This document shows, piece after piece, positions 8,639 through 18,571 of a stretch of DNA of 64,000 nucleotides (positions within the stretch are counted from its first letter, which is position 1; each line of letters starts with the position of its first letter). Both the position numbers and the translations under genes were made by a program. Origin of the DNA: Anabaena lutea FACHB-196 (lineage in GTDB: Bacteria; Cyanobacteriota; Cyanobacteriia; Cyanobacteriales; Nostocaceae); the NCBI RefSeq assembly GCF_014698305.1, contig NZ_JACJST010000025.1, forward strand, positions 30,569 through 94,568, written 5' to 3'. The notes beneath the pieces were generated by a model that had not been told where the DNA came from, made no database searches, and saw only the letters and a program-made list of their open reading frames with translations.

Positions 8639-9436
8639 ATGAGTAAGTTGAGTGATCAAACTAAGTTAGATTATTTAGAACCAGCCGTCTATATTGTGGG
8701 TGCAGGACCCGGAGATCCTGATTTATTAACGGTTAAGGCTCACAAACTGCTGGCTATGGCTGATGTGATTCTATTTGCTGATTCCTTAGTACCAACACAG
8801 ATTTTAGATATTTGTCGCCAAGATGCCGAGATAATTCAAACGGCGAATCAGACTTTAGAAGAGATTTTGCCGATTATGATTGAGGGAGTGCGATCGCATA
8901 AATCTGTGGTTCGTCTTCATTCGGGAGATCCTAGTCTCTACAGTGCTATCCACGAACAAATGCAGCTTTTAGCCGCAGCTAACATCCCTTTTGAAGTCAT
9001 CCCTGGCATCAGTGCCTTTCAAGCTGCCGCAGCTAAACTGAAAATCGAATTAACTATCCCTGGATTAGTACAAACTATCATCCTGACTCGCATTAGTGGA
9101 CGTACAGAGGTTCCCGCTACAGAAGAATTAGCCAGCCTAGCAGCACATCAAGCTAGTCTCTGCTTGTACCTCAGTGCGCGTCATGTTGTCGATGCTCAAG
9201 CTAAACTACTAGAACATTACCCACCACAAACCCAAGTAGCGATTTGTTTTCGTGTCGGGTGGCCTGATGAAAAAATCCGGGTTGTCCCACTTCAGGAAAT
9301 GGCTAGTTGTACCCATGAAGAACAATTACTACGGTCTACACTTTATATAATTAGTCCTGCACTTTTACCCGTAACCGGTCGCTCTCGTTTATACCATCCT
9401 GAACATAATCATTTATTTCGCTCATCTCATCACTAA
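8639..9436 (+). CDS. cobM: Precorrin-4 C11-methyltransferase
   Basis: CobM (CbiF in the anaerobic route) methylates C-11 of precorrin-4/cobalt-precorrin-4 using S-adenosylmethionine, in cobalamin synthesis. The sequence has the tetrapyrrole methylase features in order: VYIVGAGPGDPDLLTVKA, ADVILFADSLVP, VVRLHSGDPSLYSAIHEQ, PFEVIPGISAFQAAAA and a LTRISGRTEVP segment specific to the C-11 enzymes. The start at 8639 (MSKLSDQ, 265 residues) matches family length; the frame is open upstream to a GTG at 8561, which would add 26 unconserved residues. B12 supply fits with the cobalamin-dependent metH in this window. Confidence 0.93.
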   Translation: MSKLSDQTKLDYLEPAVYIVGAGPGDPDLLTVKAHKLLAMADVILFADSLVPTQILDICRQDAEIIQTANQTLEEILPIMIEGVRSHKSVVRLHSGDPSLYSAIHEQMQLLAAANIPFEVIPGISAFQAAAAKLKIELTIPGLVQTIILTRISGRTEVPATEELASLAAHQASLCLYLSARHVVDAQAKLLEHYPPQTQVAICFRVGWPDEKIRVVPLQEMASCTHEEQLLRSTLYIISPALLPVTGRSRLYHPEHNHLFRSSHH

Positions 9437-9550
9437 ATAAGAAATAGAAAGGTAAAATTAATAGCATGATTGCTACCATTTGTGTTAGCAATTTGAGATT
9501 TTCAATTTGAGATTTTCAAGTTCCAATTTTCAAATTTTCAATTGCCTATT

Positions 9551-9904
9551 ATGCCATTAATTAAAGTCCAAACTTCTGTAGCTGCTCCAGAAACAACTGT
9601 AATTCAATCAATGCTCAAAAGTCTATCAGCCAAATTAGCTAAACACACAGGTAAACCAGAATCTTATGTGATGACGGCTTTTGAGCCAGCAATCCCTATG
9701 ACTTTTGGCGGAACTACTGACCCAGTTTGCTATATCGAAATTAAAAGTGTTGGCACAATGAAGCCTGAGCAAACCGCAGCTATGAGCCAGGATTTTTGCC
9801 AGCAAATTAACCAAGTTTTGGGTATACCAAAAAATAGAATTTACATAGAGTTTGCAGATGCCAAAGGTGCAATGTGGGGTTGGAACAGTACAACTTTTGG
9901 TTAA
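9551..9904 (+). CDS. MIF/phenylpyruvate tautomerase family protein
   Basis: The 117-residue product belongs to the macrophage migration inhibitory factor family of tautomerases. These use the amino-terminal proline, exposed after removal of the initiator methionine, as catalytic base. The start at 9551 gives MPLIKVQTSV, placing proline second; an upstream TTG at 9542 would bury it, so 9551 is chosen on functional grounds. SYVMTAFEPAIPMTFGG and the C-terminal NRIYIEFADAKGAMWGWNSTTFG match the family closely. Such proteins form trimers. The physiological substrate in cyanobacteria is not established. Confidence 0.9.
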   Translation: MPLIKVQTSVAAPETTVIQSMLKSLSAKLAKHTGKPESYVMTAFEPAIPMTFGGTTDPVCYIEIKSVGTMKPEQTAAMSQDFCQQINQVLGIPKNRIYIEFADAKGAMWGWNSTTFG

Positions 9905-10098
9905 TGTTTTCACGATTATCCAAGCTGCTATCTGGTTGACACTGGTAGTGGGTAATTGCTCAAAACTCTTACCCATTAACCAATTACCAGTATTTTTCTG
10001 AAATTTTGAATTAATTTTTCTCCATGATTTTCTTATTTTGAATTTTGCGAAAGTGTCCTGCTGTAAGCACTATTTTGAATTGATTTGACCCCAGCTTT

Positions 10099-13000
10099 AT
10101 GAGCAAAAGCCATATTCCTGCTATCACCATTCCTGGTTATCGAATTACGGAAGTCATTCATGTTAGTTCTAGAACTACTGTTTATCGTGGTGAGCAAGAG
10201 AAGACACAGACTCCCGTCGTTATCAAAACATTGAATGCACAATATCCCCAATTGCGCGAGTTGATATCGTTAAAAAATCAATTTGCCATTGCCCAAAAAA
10301 TAGACAATCCAAATATTATTAAATGTTACGGTCTAGAACCATATGGTAATAGTTATGCGCTAATTCTAGAAGACATTGGCGGAATATCTCTGAATCAGTA
10401 TGCTAATTCCCAACCATTAAGCCTAGAGCTTTTTTTGACTATTGCTATTCCCATTACTAAAGCATTAGAGTTTCTTTATCAACAAAATATTATTCATAAA
10501 GATATCAAGCCTAAAAATATTATCATTAATCCAGAGAATAAACAAATTAAGCTGATAGATTTCAGTATTTCCTGTCTATTGCCCAAAGAAAACGCCGAAA
10601 TAAAAAGCCCGAATGTATTGGAAGGGACATTTGCTTATATGTCACCTGAACAAACAGGAAGAATGAATCGAGCGATAGACTACCGTACTGACTTTTACTC
10701 TCTCGGCGTTACTTTTTATCAACTACTCACAGCCAAATTACCTTTTGATAGTAAAAATCCCTTAGAATTGTTACATTGCCATCTTGCTAAAGAACCCAAT
10801 AGTCCGAAAGAAATTAATCCTCATATTCCTGACATTGTTGCAGATATCATTACTAAGTTAATGGCAAAAATGCCTGAAGATAGATATCAAACAGCGAAAG
10901 GAATTAGACATGATTTAGAAATTTGTCAGCAGATGTTATTAAAGCACGGAGAAATTTCTAATTTTAAATTAGCAGCAGGTGATACATCAGAACGCTTTCT
11001 AATTTCTGAAAAAATTTATGGTAAAGACAATGAAATTACAAATTTGTTAAATGCTTTTGAAAGAGTCAGTCATGGCAATAAAGAATTAATGTTAGTTGCA
11101 GGTTTTTCTGGAATTGGAAAAACGGCTGTTATTAATGAAGTTCATAAGCCTATTATTCATAAACAAGGTTATTTTATTTCTGGTAAATATGACCAATTTC
11201 AGCACAATATCCCTTTTTCGGCTTTATTACAATCATTAGATAGTTTATTAAATCAACTATTAACTGAAAGTACAGATAATTTGCAAAAATGGAAAGATAA
11301 GATTTTATTAGCCTTGGGTGAGCAAGGAAAAGTCATAATTGATGTTATTCCCAAATTAGAAAACATCATTGGCAAACAACCTAATGTTCCAGAACTTATC
11401 GGTACTGCTTCTCAAAATCGCTTCAATTTGTTATTTAGTAAATTTATTCAAGTATTTGCTGCCAAAGAACATCCATTGGTAATTTTCTTAGATGATTTAC
11501 AATGGGCAGATGCTGCTTCTTTGAAGTTAATTCAATTATTAATGAATGAAACAGATGTACAATATCTGTTGTTAATTGGCGCATATCGAGATAATGAAGT
11601 TAATCCGGGACATCCTTTGGGACTAACATTAGATGATATTCGTCAAACTCAAGCTATTGTCAATCAAATAACTCTCAAACCTTTAGATGAATCGCACATT
11701 AATCTTCTGATTACAGACACTCTAGGTTGCTCAAAAGAAGAAGCCACACCTTTAACTGAATTACTTTTAACAAAAACCCAAGGTAATCCCTTTTTTAGTA
11801 ATCAATTACTAAAATCTCTTTATGAAGATGGGTTAATTAGTTTTAATTATCATCTTGGTTATTGGCAATGTGATATTAATGAAGCGAAGGCTTTACATCA
11901 ATATGATGATGTACTGCAATTTTTAGCTATACAGTTACAAAAGTTATCAAATCATGCTCAGGATATATTAAAAATAGCAGCTTGTATTGGCAACCAATTT
12001 GATTTGCATACTTTATCTATAGTCTGTGAAAAATCCCATACAGAAACGGCAGCAGACTTGTGGCCAGCTTTACAAGAAGGATTAATTTTACCACAAAATC
12101 AAGTTTACAAGTTTTTTACAGATAATATTGCTGTGTCCACCGCAGATTTAGAAATTAATAACTCTGAAGAAATAATAGTTAAATACAAATTTCTCCATGA
12201 CAGAGTTCAACAAGCAGCTTATTATCTCATCCCCGAAACTGATAAACAAGCAACTCATCTAAAGATTGGTAATCTCATTTTACAAAATACAAATGCTGTT
12301 GAACTAGAGGAAAATATATTTACAATAGTAAATCAGCTAAATCTGGGAATTGATTTAATTACCACTGAGTCAGAAAAATATGAATTAGCTAGACTTAATA
12401 TAATTGCCGCTCGTAAAGCAAAATCTGCGACAGCTTATGATGCTGCTGTTAGATATTTGAATGTGGGTTTGGGACTGTTAGCAAAAGATAGTTGGCAGCA
12501 TGAGTATCAATTAACATTAAATCTTTACGTCGAAGCTGTAGAAGCAGAATATTTAAATGTCAATTTTGAACAATCTAGTACTTATGTAGAAATAGTTAAA
12601 CAGAATGCTACTAATATACTTGACAAAGTACAAGTTTATGAAGCTCAAATACAAATGTATATGGCTCAAGTACAAATGCAACTAGCAATTGATACGGGGT
12701 TAAATATATTGGATATACTTGGAGTTAGTTTAGAACAAGCACCTCCTCAAATAGTAAACATTGAGGATTTAATCAATTTACCAATCATGACGGCTCCCGA
12801 TAAACTTGCAGTCATGCGGATATTAATGAGTGTTAGTGCAGCGGCTTATTTTGTGAATCCAGAATTGTTGCTACCAATTATATTCACTATGATACATCTA
12901 TCTGTTGAATATGGCAACTCTTCAACTTCTGCTTACGGTTATGTTGTCTATGGTTTCCTCCTGTGCGGCGCTTTTTCGGAGATAGATACTGGATATCGTT

Positions 13001-15522
13001 ATGGTGAACTGGCATTGAATTTATCAGACAAATTTAATGCCAGCAATATCAGATTTAGAGTTATACTTTTTTGGTATGCAAATATCAGATGTTGGAAACA
13101 GCATTTTCGAGAATCGATACTTCCTTTACAAGAAAATGTCAGTTACGGTTTGGAAATTGGCGAAATAGAATATGTCGGCTACTGTTCGGCTAATCATGTA
13201 TTTAAGTTAGTATTCGCTGGTCAGAATTTAATAGATATATGCCAATCCATAGATCAGCATCTTGCTTTAATGATTAATCTCAAACAACAATGGAGTATTA
13301 GTAATCAAAAGATTTGGAAGCAGATGATATTTAATCTGATGGAAATCACTGATGATCAATATGAATTAAATGGTGATTTTGTCAATGAGGAATTATATTT
13401 ATCATTTGTTGAGACTAAAAATTATAATTGTCTATTTGCATTTTATCTAGCTAAAACTATCCTATTTTATTTGTTTAGAGAAAATAAGCAGGCTGTTAAT
13501 AGCGCTATTTTAGGCAAACAATATACAGCGGCTGTAAATGGACAAATTCTCGTCTGTGAACATAATTTCTACTATTCTTTGGCTCTTTTAGCTGCATATC
13601 CTCACCAAACAATCAATGAACAAGAACAATATTTACAACAAGTTTTAGAGAATCAAAACCAAATGCAAATTTGGAATAATTATTCTCCCTGTAACTTCAA
13701 ACATAAATATGATTTAGTGGAAGCTGAAAAAGCCAGAGTTTTAGGGAAAAATTGGGAAGCGGTAGAACTATATGAGCAAGCAGTTAGGGGGGCTAAGGAA
13801 ACAGGATACATTCAAGAAGAAGCTCTAGCTAATGAATTAGCTGCTCAATTTTTTATTAATTTGGATAAGGAAAAAATTGCTCAAGTATATTTAATAGATG
13901 CTTATTACTGTTACGTTAATTGGGGTGCTAAAGCGAAAGTTGAAGATTTAGAAAAATCCTATCCTCAATTACTAGATCCCATCCTTAAGCAGAAAGAAAT
14001 TATACTTCACCAAAGTGAAGCACCTGCTTTTGTCAGCAAGATTATATCTGAGCCAAATAATACAGGCGCTTCTGCTATTTTGGATTTAGAAACTGTTACT
14101 AAAGCATCTCTGGTTATTTCTTCAGAAATTCAGATAGACAAATTATTGTATACGCTCTTGCAAGTCATTGTCGAAAATGTAGGAGCAAAAAAAGCTGCTT
14201 TGATCTTGCAACAAGGAGGAAATCTAATCCTGGTAGCACAATCTAGTGATGATCAGCAAATTGGATTACAATCTATCCCTATTAATAATAGCCAAAATAT
14301 ACCTTTAAGTATAGTTAATTATGTTTACAATACGCGAGAATCTTTATTAATTAATAATGCTAGTGTTGAGGAGGATTTTATTGCTGATCCATATATTATT
14401 AAATCTCAACCCAAATCGATATTATGTAGTCCTATTATTAGTCATGGAAAAATTGCTGGAATTATTTATTTAGAAAATAATTTAATTACAGGTGCATTTA
14501 CTCCGGAAAGATTAAAAATATTACAACTTCTATCTTCTCAAGCAGCTATTTCCCTAGAAAATGCTCAATTATATAGTAAGTTAGAAGAAAATGTGGCTTA
14601 CCGAACCCAGGAATTAAATGAAAAAAATCTTTTTCTAGAAAAAACATTACATGAATTAAAGTTGACACAATCCCAACTTATTCAAACAGAAAAAATGTCT
14701 AGTTTAGGGCAAATGGTTGCAGGTATTGCCCATGAAATTAATAATCCTGTAAATTTTATTTATGCCAATATTGAACACGCGAGTAACTATATTCAGGCTT
14801 TAATAAACTTACTCAATCTCTACCAACAAGAATATCCAACTCCTCCTAGTATTGTTCAGGAAAATAAAGTAGCTATTGACTTTGATTTTATCATTCAAGA
14901 CTTGCCCAAAGTTCTAGATTCAATGAAAGTAGGAGCAGAACGGATTCGCAAGATTGTTCTTGGCTTACGTAATTTTTCCCGACTTGATGAATCCCAGATG
15001 AAGCCTGTAGATATTCATGAGGGTATTGAAAGTACATTAATGCTTTTACAGCCTCGTTTTAAGGATAAGTTAGGATATTCACAAAATATAGTGATTAAGG
15101 ATTATGCTGAACTACCTTTAGTTACTTGTTATCCTTCTCAACTAAATCAGGTGTTTATGAATATTCTTAGCAATGCTATTGATGCACTACATAAATATGA
15201 GCAGAATTTATCACCAGAAACAAGAAAAATTAATTCTAGTCAAATTATTATTCATACCCAAGTCATTAACCAGGATTGGGTAAGAATTGCGATCAAAGAT
15301 AATGCAATGGGAATGAGTTTGGAAGTTAAGCAACGTATATTTGATCCTTTCTTCACGACAAAACCTGTTGGTGAAGGTACAGGTTTAGGATTGTCAATTA
15401 GTTATCAAATAGTGGTGGACAAGCATGGTGGTAAGATAGAGTGCATATCTGAACCTGAAAAAGGAACAGAATTTTTAATTGAAATTCCTATCAATTTGAG
15501 TCAAAAAGCCAAGACAAGTTGA
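10099..15522 (+). CDS. HstK-type hybrid: Ser/Thr kinase, AAA-type ATPase, GAF and histidine kinase
   Basis: The 1807-residue protein has the full HstK architecture known from Nostoc/Anabaena. Residues 10-280 are a Ser/Thr kinase with VVIKTL (Lys43), the catalytic loop HKDIKPKN (Asp135) and GTFAYMSPEQTGR; the metal-binding DFG is replaced by DFS at 154-156. Residues 305-600 are an AAA_16-type ATPase with Walker A GFSGIGKT (335-342) and Walker B VIFLDDLQWAD. A long helical, TPR-like section follows to about 1300. A GAF domain spans about 1335-1490. A histidine kinase has the H-box GIAHEINNP (His1545), the N-box MNILSNAIDAL and FDPFFTTKPVGEGTGLGLS; its G1 box reads DNAMGM. There are no membrane spans, so it is cytoplasmic. 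The signal sensed is unknown. Confidence 0.93.
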   Translation: MSKSHIPAITIPGYRITEVIHVSSRTTVYRGEQEKTQTPVVIKTLNAQYPQLRELISLKNQFAIAQKIDNPNIIKCYGLEPYGNSYALILEDIGGISLNQYANSQPLSLELFLTIAIPITKALEFLYQQNIIHKDIKPKNIIINPENKQIKLIDFSISCLLPKENAEIKSPNVLEGTFAYMSPEQTGRMNRAIDYRTDFYSLGVTFYQLLTAKLPFDSKNPLELLHCHLAKEPNSPKEINPHIPDIVADIITKLMAKMPEDRYQTAKGIRHDLEICQQMLLKHGEISNFKLAAGDTSERFLISEKIYGKDNEITNLLNAFERVSHGNKELMLVAGFSGIGKTAVINEVHKPIIHKQGYFISGKYDQFQHNIPFSALLQSLDSLLNQLLTESTDNLQKWKDKILLALGEQGKVIIDVIPKLENIIGKQPNVPELIGTASQNRFNLLFSKFIQVFAAKEHPLVIFLDDLQWADAASLKLIQLLMNETDVQYLLLIGAYRDNEVNPGHPLGLTLDDIRQTQAIVNQITLKPLDESHINLLITDTLGCSKEEATPLTELLLTKTQGNPFFSNQLLKSLYEDGLISFNYHLGYWQCDINEAKALHQYDDVLQFLAIQLQKLSNHAQDILKIAACIGNQFDLHTLSIVCEKSHTETAADLWPALQEGLILPQNQVYKFFTDNIAVSTADLEINNSEEIIVKYKFLHDRVQQAAYYLIPETDKQATHLKIGNLILQNTNAVELEENIFTIVNQLNLGIDLITTESEKYELARLNIIAARKAKSATAYDAAVRYLNVGLGLLAKDSWQHEYQLTLNLYVEAVEAEYLNVNFEQSSTYVEIVKQNATNILDKVQVYEAQIQMYMAQVQMQLAIDTGLNILDILGVSLEQAPPQIVNIEDLINLPIMTAPDKLAVMRILMSVSAAAYFVNPELLLPIIFTMIHLSVEYGNSSTSAYGYVVYGFLLCGAFSEIDTGYRYGELALNLSDKFNASNIRFRVILFWYANIRCWKQHFRESILPLQENVSYGLEIGEIEYVGYCSANHVFKLVFAGQNLIDICQSIDQHLALMINLKQQWSISNQKIWKQMIFNLMEITDDQYELNGDFVNEELYLSFVETKNYNCLFAFYLAKTILFYLFRENKQAVNSAILGKQYTAAVNGQILVCEHNFYYSLALLAAYPHQTINEQEQYLQQVLENQNQMQIWNNYSPCNFKHKYDLVEAEKARVLGKNWEAVELYEQAVRGAKETGYIQEEALANELAAQFFINLDKEKIAQVYLIDAYYCYVNWGAKAKVEDLEKSYPQLLDPILKQKEIILHQSEAPAFVSKIISEPNNTGASAILDLETVTKASLVISSEIQIDKLLYTLLQVIVENVGAKKAALILQQGGNLILVAQSSDDQQIGLQSIPINNSQNIPLSIVNYVYNTRESLLINNASVEEDFIADPYIIKSQPKSILCSPIISHGKIAGIIYLENNLITGAFTPERLKILQLLSSQAAISLENAQLYSKLEENVAYRTQELNEKNLFLEKTLHELKLTQSQLIQTEKMSSLGQMVAGIAHEINNPVNFIYANIEHASNYIQALINLLNLYQQEYPTPPSIVQENKVAIDFDFIIQDLPKVLDSMKVGAERIRKIVLGLRNFSRLDESQMKPVDIHEGIESTLMLLQPRFKDKLGYSQNIVIKDYAELPLVTCYPSQLNQVFMNILSNAIDALHKYEQNLSPETRKINSSQIIIHTQVINQDWVRIAIKDNAMGMSLEVKQRIFDPFFTTKPVGEGTGLGLSISYQIVVDKHGGKIECISEPEKGTEFLIEIPINLSQKAKTS

Positions 15523-15568
15523 GATGGCAGGTGTAGGATAGAGATCCAGCATCAATCCGTGATTTTTT

Positions 15569-16639
15569 ATGTCTGCTACACCGTTTGTATCTCCAGTAGA
15601 TTCACCCAATTCCGAAAAATCTGAACTTATTCCCCCCCTTATCGGTGCTTCGGTAGCGGAGTTGACTGCTTGGGTGCAGCAACAGGGACAGCCTGGTTAT
15701 CGGGGAAAGCAATTGCATGATTGGATTTATAATAAGGGAGTGCGATCGCTTGCTGATATTTCTGTCTTCCCAAAAAATTGGCGTACACAAGTTGCAGATG
15801 TCCCCATTGGCCGCTCAACTCTACATTACCGTTCTGTTGCCCCGGATGATACGGTAAAATATTTACTCAAGCTTGCAGATGGGGAAATTGTGGAAACTGT
15901 GGGTATCCCCAGCGAGAAGCGGTTAACGGTATGCGTTTCAACTCAAGTCGGTTGTCCGATGGCTTGTGATTTCTGCGCTACTGGTAAAGGTGGTTATAAG
16001 CGTAATCTTAGCTGTGCAGAAATTGTTGATCAAGTTTTGACTGTGCAAGAAGATTTTCAAGAACGGGTAAGTAATGTGGTGTTTATGGGGATGGGTGAAC
16101 CGTTGCTGAATACGGAAAATGTCATCTCTGCGCTCAAATCTATTAATCAAGATGTGGGAATAGGTGCGCGATCGCTGACTGTTTCTACTGTAGGCATCCG
16201 CGATCGCATTCGTCAACTAGCTGAACACCGATTACAAGTTACTCTCGCTGTCAGTCTCCACGCACCAAACCAAGCATTACGTGAACAACTCATCCCCAGT
16301 GCTAAACCCTACCCCATAGAAGATTTACTAGATGAATGTCGAGAATATGTAGAAATCACTGGACGCAGAGTTACCTTTGAATACATCCTCTTAGCTGGGG
16401 TGAACGATTTACCAGAACAGGCTTTAGAACTATCAAAACGTCTGCGAGGTTTTCAAAGTCATGTAAATTTGATTCCCTACAATCCCATTGAAGAAGTAGA
16501 TTACAAAAGACCAAACCGCGATCGCATTCAAGCCTTTGTTAACGTTCTCCAACAACAAAATACTGCGGTTAGTGTCCGTTATTCTCGCGGTTTAGAAGCT
16601 GATGCAGCTTGTGGACAATTAAGAACTACTAAAAGGTAA
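15569..16639 (+). CDS. rlmN: 23S rRNA (adenine2503-C2)/tRNA A37 methyltransferase, radical SAM
   Basis: RlmN is a radical-SAM enzyme that methylates C-2 of A2503 in 23S rRNA and A37 in some tRNAs. The iron-sulfur CxxxCxxC motif is [12 protein letters not shown] near residue 130, followed by GMGEPLLN and by [17 protein letters not shown] conserved cysteine near the C-terminus ([13 protein letters not shown]) is the methyl-carrying or resolving residue. Length (356) is normal. The stop codon lies inside the first unit of a heptamer tandem repeat. Confidence 0.97.
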   Translation: MSATPFVSPVDSPNSEKSELIPPLIGASVAELTAWVQQQGQPGYRGKQLHDWIYNKGVRSLADISVFPKNWRTQVADVPIGRSTLHYRSVAPDDTVKYLLKLADGEIVETVGIPSEKRLTVCVSTQVGCPMACDFCATGKGGYKRNLSCAEIVDQVLTVQEDFQERVSNVVFMGMGEPLLNTENVISALKSINQDVGIGARSLTVSTVGIRDRIRQLAEHRLQVTLAVSLHAPNQALREQLIPSAKPYPIEDLLDECREYVEITGRRVTFEYILLAGVNDLPEQALELSKRLRGFQSHVNLIPYNPIEEVDYKRPNRDRIQAFVNVLQQQNTAVSVRYSRGLEADAACGQLRTTKR

Positions 16640-16670
16640 TTCGTAATTCGTAATTCGTAATTCGTAATTC
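16636..16670. repeat. Heptamer tandem repeat (GTAATTC)x5
   Basis: Five perfect tandem copies of GTAATTC begin in the last bases of rlmN. Two further GTAATTC units follow at about 16701-16714, after an interruption TTTCCTTCGGTCCCGC. This is the short tandemly repeated repetitive (STRR) class typical of filamentous cyanobacteria. Confidence 0.9.
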
Positions 16671-16734
16671 GTAATATTTCCTTCGGTCCCGCTAGGGATA
16701 CGTAATTCGTAATTACAAATTATTCATCAGTCTC

Positions 16735-16914
16735 CTATCTTTTGGCATAAATGCCTGGGGCATAAGCCTCAATTACTTTACCAGTCCGAGTGCAGGTGAT
16801 CATCAAATAATCACAGCTTGGGCATTGTGTTCTTGTAACTTGACTCTCAGCAATGTAGTGACGTTCAGCTGCACTGCCGCAATTTGGGCAGTGAATTTTT
16901 TGTGATACTTGCAT
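16735..16914 (-). CDS. Small zinc-ribbon protein conserved in cyanobacteria
   Basis: A 59-residue reading frame starting MQVSQKIHCPNCGS has two CxxC knuckles, CPNC (residues 9-12) and CPSC (31-34), separated by 18 residues, then LMITCTRTGKVIEAYAPGIYAKR. The spacing and fold pattern are those of a one-zinc ribbon. Near-identical small proteins are widespread in Nostocales and are often mislabelled 'replication restart helicase PriA', which they are not. It may bind RNA, DNA or a protein partner; no function is established. The start is the only ATG and lies before the first conserved knuckle. Confidence 0.85.
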   Translation of the reverse strand: MQVSQKIHCPNCGSAAERHYIAESQVTRTQCPSCDYLMITCTRTGKVIEAYAPGIYAKR

Positions 16915-16986
16915 TTTAAAACCCCTGGATTTAATAAAACTTTAGAAAATTTGAAAAAAAAAGAATCTTTCGTCACTCAATATTTC

Positions 16987-17012
16987 AGCCGTAATATCGG
17001 CTAATTCTTTTT
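16987..17012 (+). terminator. Possible intrinsic terminator or attenuator hairpin
   Basis: AGCCG (16987-16991) pairs with CGGCT (16998-17002) around TAATAT, followed by AATTCTTTTT. The stem is short. It sits just upstream of the zinc-ribbon gene on the opposite strand, so it would stop plus-strand transcripts from rlmN. Confidence 0.4.
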
Positions 17013-17322
17013 AAGAAACTTTAACAGTGAAAAAAATTGATATTTACATTTACTATCATAAATTTTATAGTTTTTGTCATCACACTTCAGATATATAAAT
17101 TTACTTGAATGTAACTTTCTCTTAGTTTTAGGGTGATCCCTATTACTTTAGCCTTGAGATAGTCTTGTTTTTGCTCTTGGAAAAATTAGTTGTTTTTGTA
17201 TTCAAGCGCTACCAGATAGGAAAAACTGTAGCCCAAGTTACAAAACGTGTTTTTTTATATTTAATTAATATTTGGTAGACGACCAATCCCCGAATTCTTA
17301 AAGATGTGAGAAATTTTATACC

Positions 17323-17463
17323 GGATGAAAATAATCATAAATATCTTGTGCTAAACTTGTCCCAATTCCCGAAACTTAAGCAAGTTGTGCCGGTGTCGCT
17401 TGACGGATATAATCAACAGAACGAAAATGGAATAAAAGCAACTTTTGACGATGTTGTCCTAAA
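17323..17463 (-). pseudogene. Duplicated 3' end of uvrC flanking the restriction-modification pair
   Basis: These 141 bases align without gaps to 19224-19364, the end of uvrC, with about 10 differences (roughly 93% identity). Translated in the uvrC frame they give [20 protein letters not shown] and QATPAQLA, then a TAA where uvrC has GAA, and end DIYDYFHPV plus stop. The copy is in the same orientation as uvrC, so the restriction-modification genes sit between two direct repeats, as expected for insertion with a long target duplication. It has no independent start. Confidence 0.9.
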
Positions 17464-17521
17464 TTTTGCTATAATATTGAACCTCTTGATTTGGTATCAA
17501 ATAGTATTTGACTAATTTTTT

Positions 17522-18571
17522 ATGGGTAAATTTAGGCTCAAATTTGCTGACCTCTTCGCAGGTATTGGAGGTTTTAGATTAGGCTTTGAAAAAGCCGGGT
17601 ATGACTGCGTATATTCATGTGAAATTAATGAAGCTTGCCAAAAAGTTTATTTTAATAATTTTGGAGAAATTCCCGAAGACGATATCAGAAAAATTAATTT
17701 TAAAAACCTACCCTATTTCGATGTTTTAACGGCTGGTTTTCCTTGTCAGCCTTTTAGTATCTGTGGTAGAAAAAAAGGCTTTCATGATACTAGGGGAACT
17801 TTATTTTTTCATATGTGTGAAATCATTGAATATATAAAACCTCCTGTAGTTATCCTGGAAAATGTTAAGCATATATTACATCATGATCAAGGTAAAACAT
17901 TAGAAGTAATATTATATTCTTTGGAAGATATAGGTTATATAGTTAATTACGAGATACTTAACTCTAAGGATTTTGGTTTACCACAAAATAGAGAAAGAGT
18001 AGTCTTTGTTGCCACAAAAGACAAAAAATTTGATTTTGGGCTTCTCAATAAAACTCATCCGTTTCCCAAGCTAAGAGAATTTTTGTGTAGTTCTGGAGAA
18101 TTTGAATATTTAAACCCTCAAGAATACACAATGATAGATAATCCAAAAGAACAACCATCTGGTTTAATTTTTGTAGGATATCGTAATAAAAGTATCTGGA
18201 AAACAGGTGTGAGGCCAAACACAGAACATTTATCAAGGGTTCATCATCAGCCTAATAGAATATATTCTATAGAAGGGGTTCATCCAACAATACCTTCTCA
18301 AGAAACTTCAGGTAGATTTTTTATTTATATCCCAGAAGAAAATGCAGTTCGTAAATTAACGCTGCGAGAGTGTTATGGAATTATGGGTTTTCCTGATAAT
18401 TTCAAAACTCACAATAATTTAGCAGAATGTTATAAACAAATAGGTAATTCTGTATCTATACCAGTTATGTATGAACTTGCTAATCAAATCAAAGAACAAG
18501 TTTTTACTGATAGTAAGATGCAACCTGAAATAATCAATTTCAAGGCTGAATATCACCTTAAATCACAATAG
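17522..18571 (+). CDS. DNA (cytosine-5-)-methyltransferase, type II modification enzyme
   Basis: This 349-residue enzyme has the C5-cytosine methyltransferase motifs in order: I FADLFAGIGGFRLGFEKAGY, IV GFPCQPFS with the catalytic cysteine, VI VVILENVKH, VIII LPQNRERVVFVA, and X QIGNSVSIPVMYELA at the C-terminus. The variable target-recognition region lies at about residues 180-290; the recognised sequence cannot be read from it. Its stop overlaps the restriction endonuclease frame (ATAG at 18568-18571). The pair is AT-rich relative to neighbours and flanked by a uvrC duplication, which points to horizontal acquisition. Confidence 0.96.
   Translation: MGKFRLKFADLFAGIGGFRLGFEKAGYDCVYSCEINEACQKVYFNNFGEIPEDDIRKINFKNLPYFDVLTAGFPCQPFSICGRKKGFHDTRGTLFFHMCEIIEYIKPPVVILENVKHILHHDQGKTLEVILYSLEDIGYIVNYEILNSKDFGLPQNRERVVFVATKDKKFDFGLLNKTHPFPKLREFLCSSGEFEYLNPQEYTMIDNPKEQPSGLIFVGYRNKSIWKTGVRPNTEHLSRVHHQPNRIYSIEGVHPTIPSQETSGRFFIYIPEENAVRKLTLRECYGIMGFPDNFKTHNNLAECYKQIGNSVSIPVMYELANQIKEQVFTDSKMQPEIINFKAEYHLKSQ

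Larger units (their letters stand above)
16915..17521. other. AT-rich region holding a hairpin and the uvrC-end duplication
   Basis: No gene is supported in these 600 bases. They contain the hairpin at 16987-17012 and the duplicated uvrC terminus at 17323-17463. Between them (about 17015-17300) the DNA is AT-rich without a recognisable motif. An open frame at 17306-17515 on the plus strand is the antisense shadow of the uvrC copy. Confidence 0.7.

Noticed and set aside
17306..17515. Plus-strand ORF of 69 codons before the methyltransferase
   Set aside because: It is the antisense shadow of the uvrC 3' copy; a matching shadow exists at 19222-19638 over uvrC itself.
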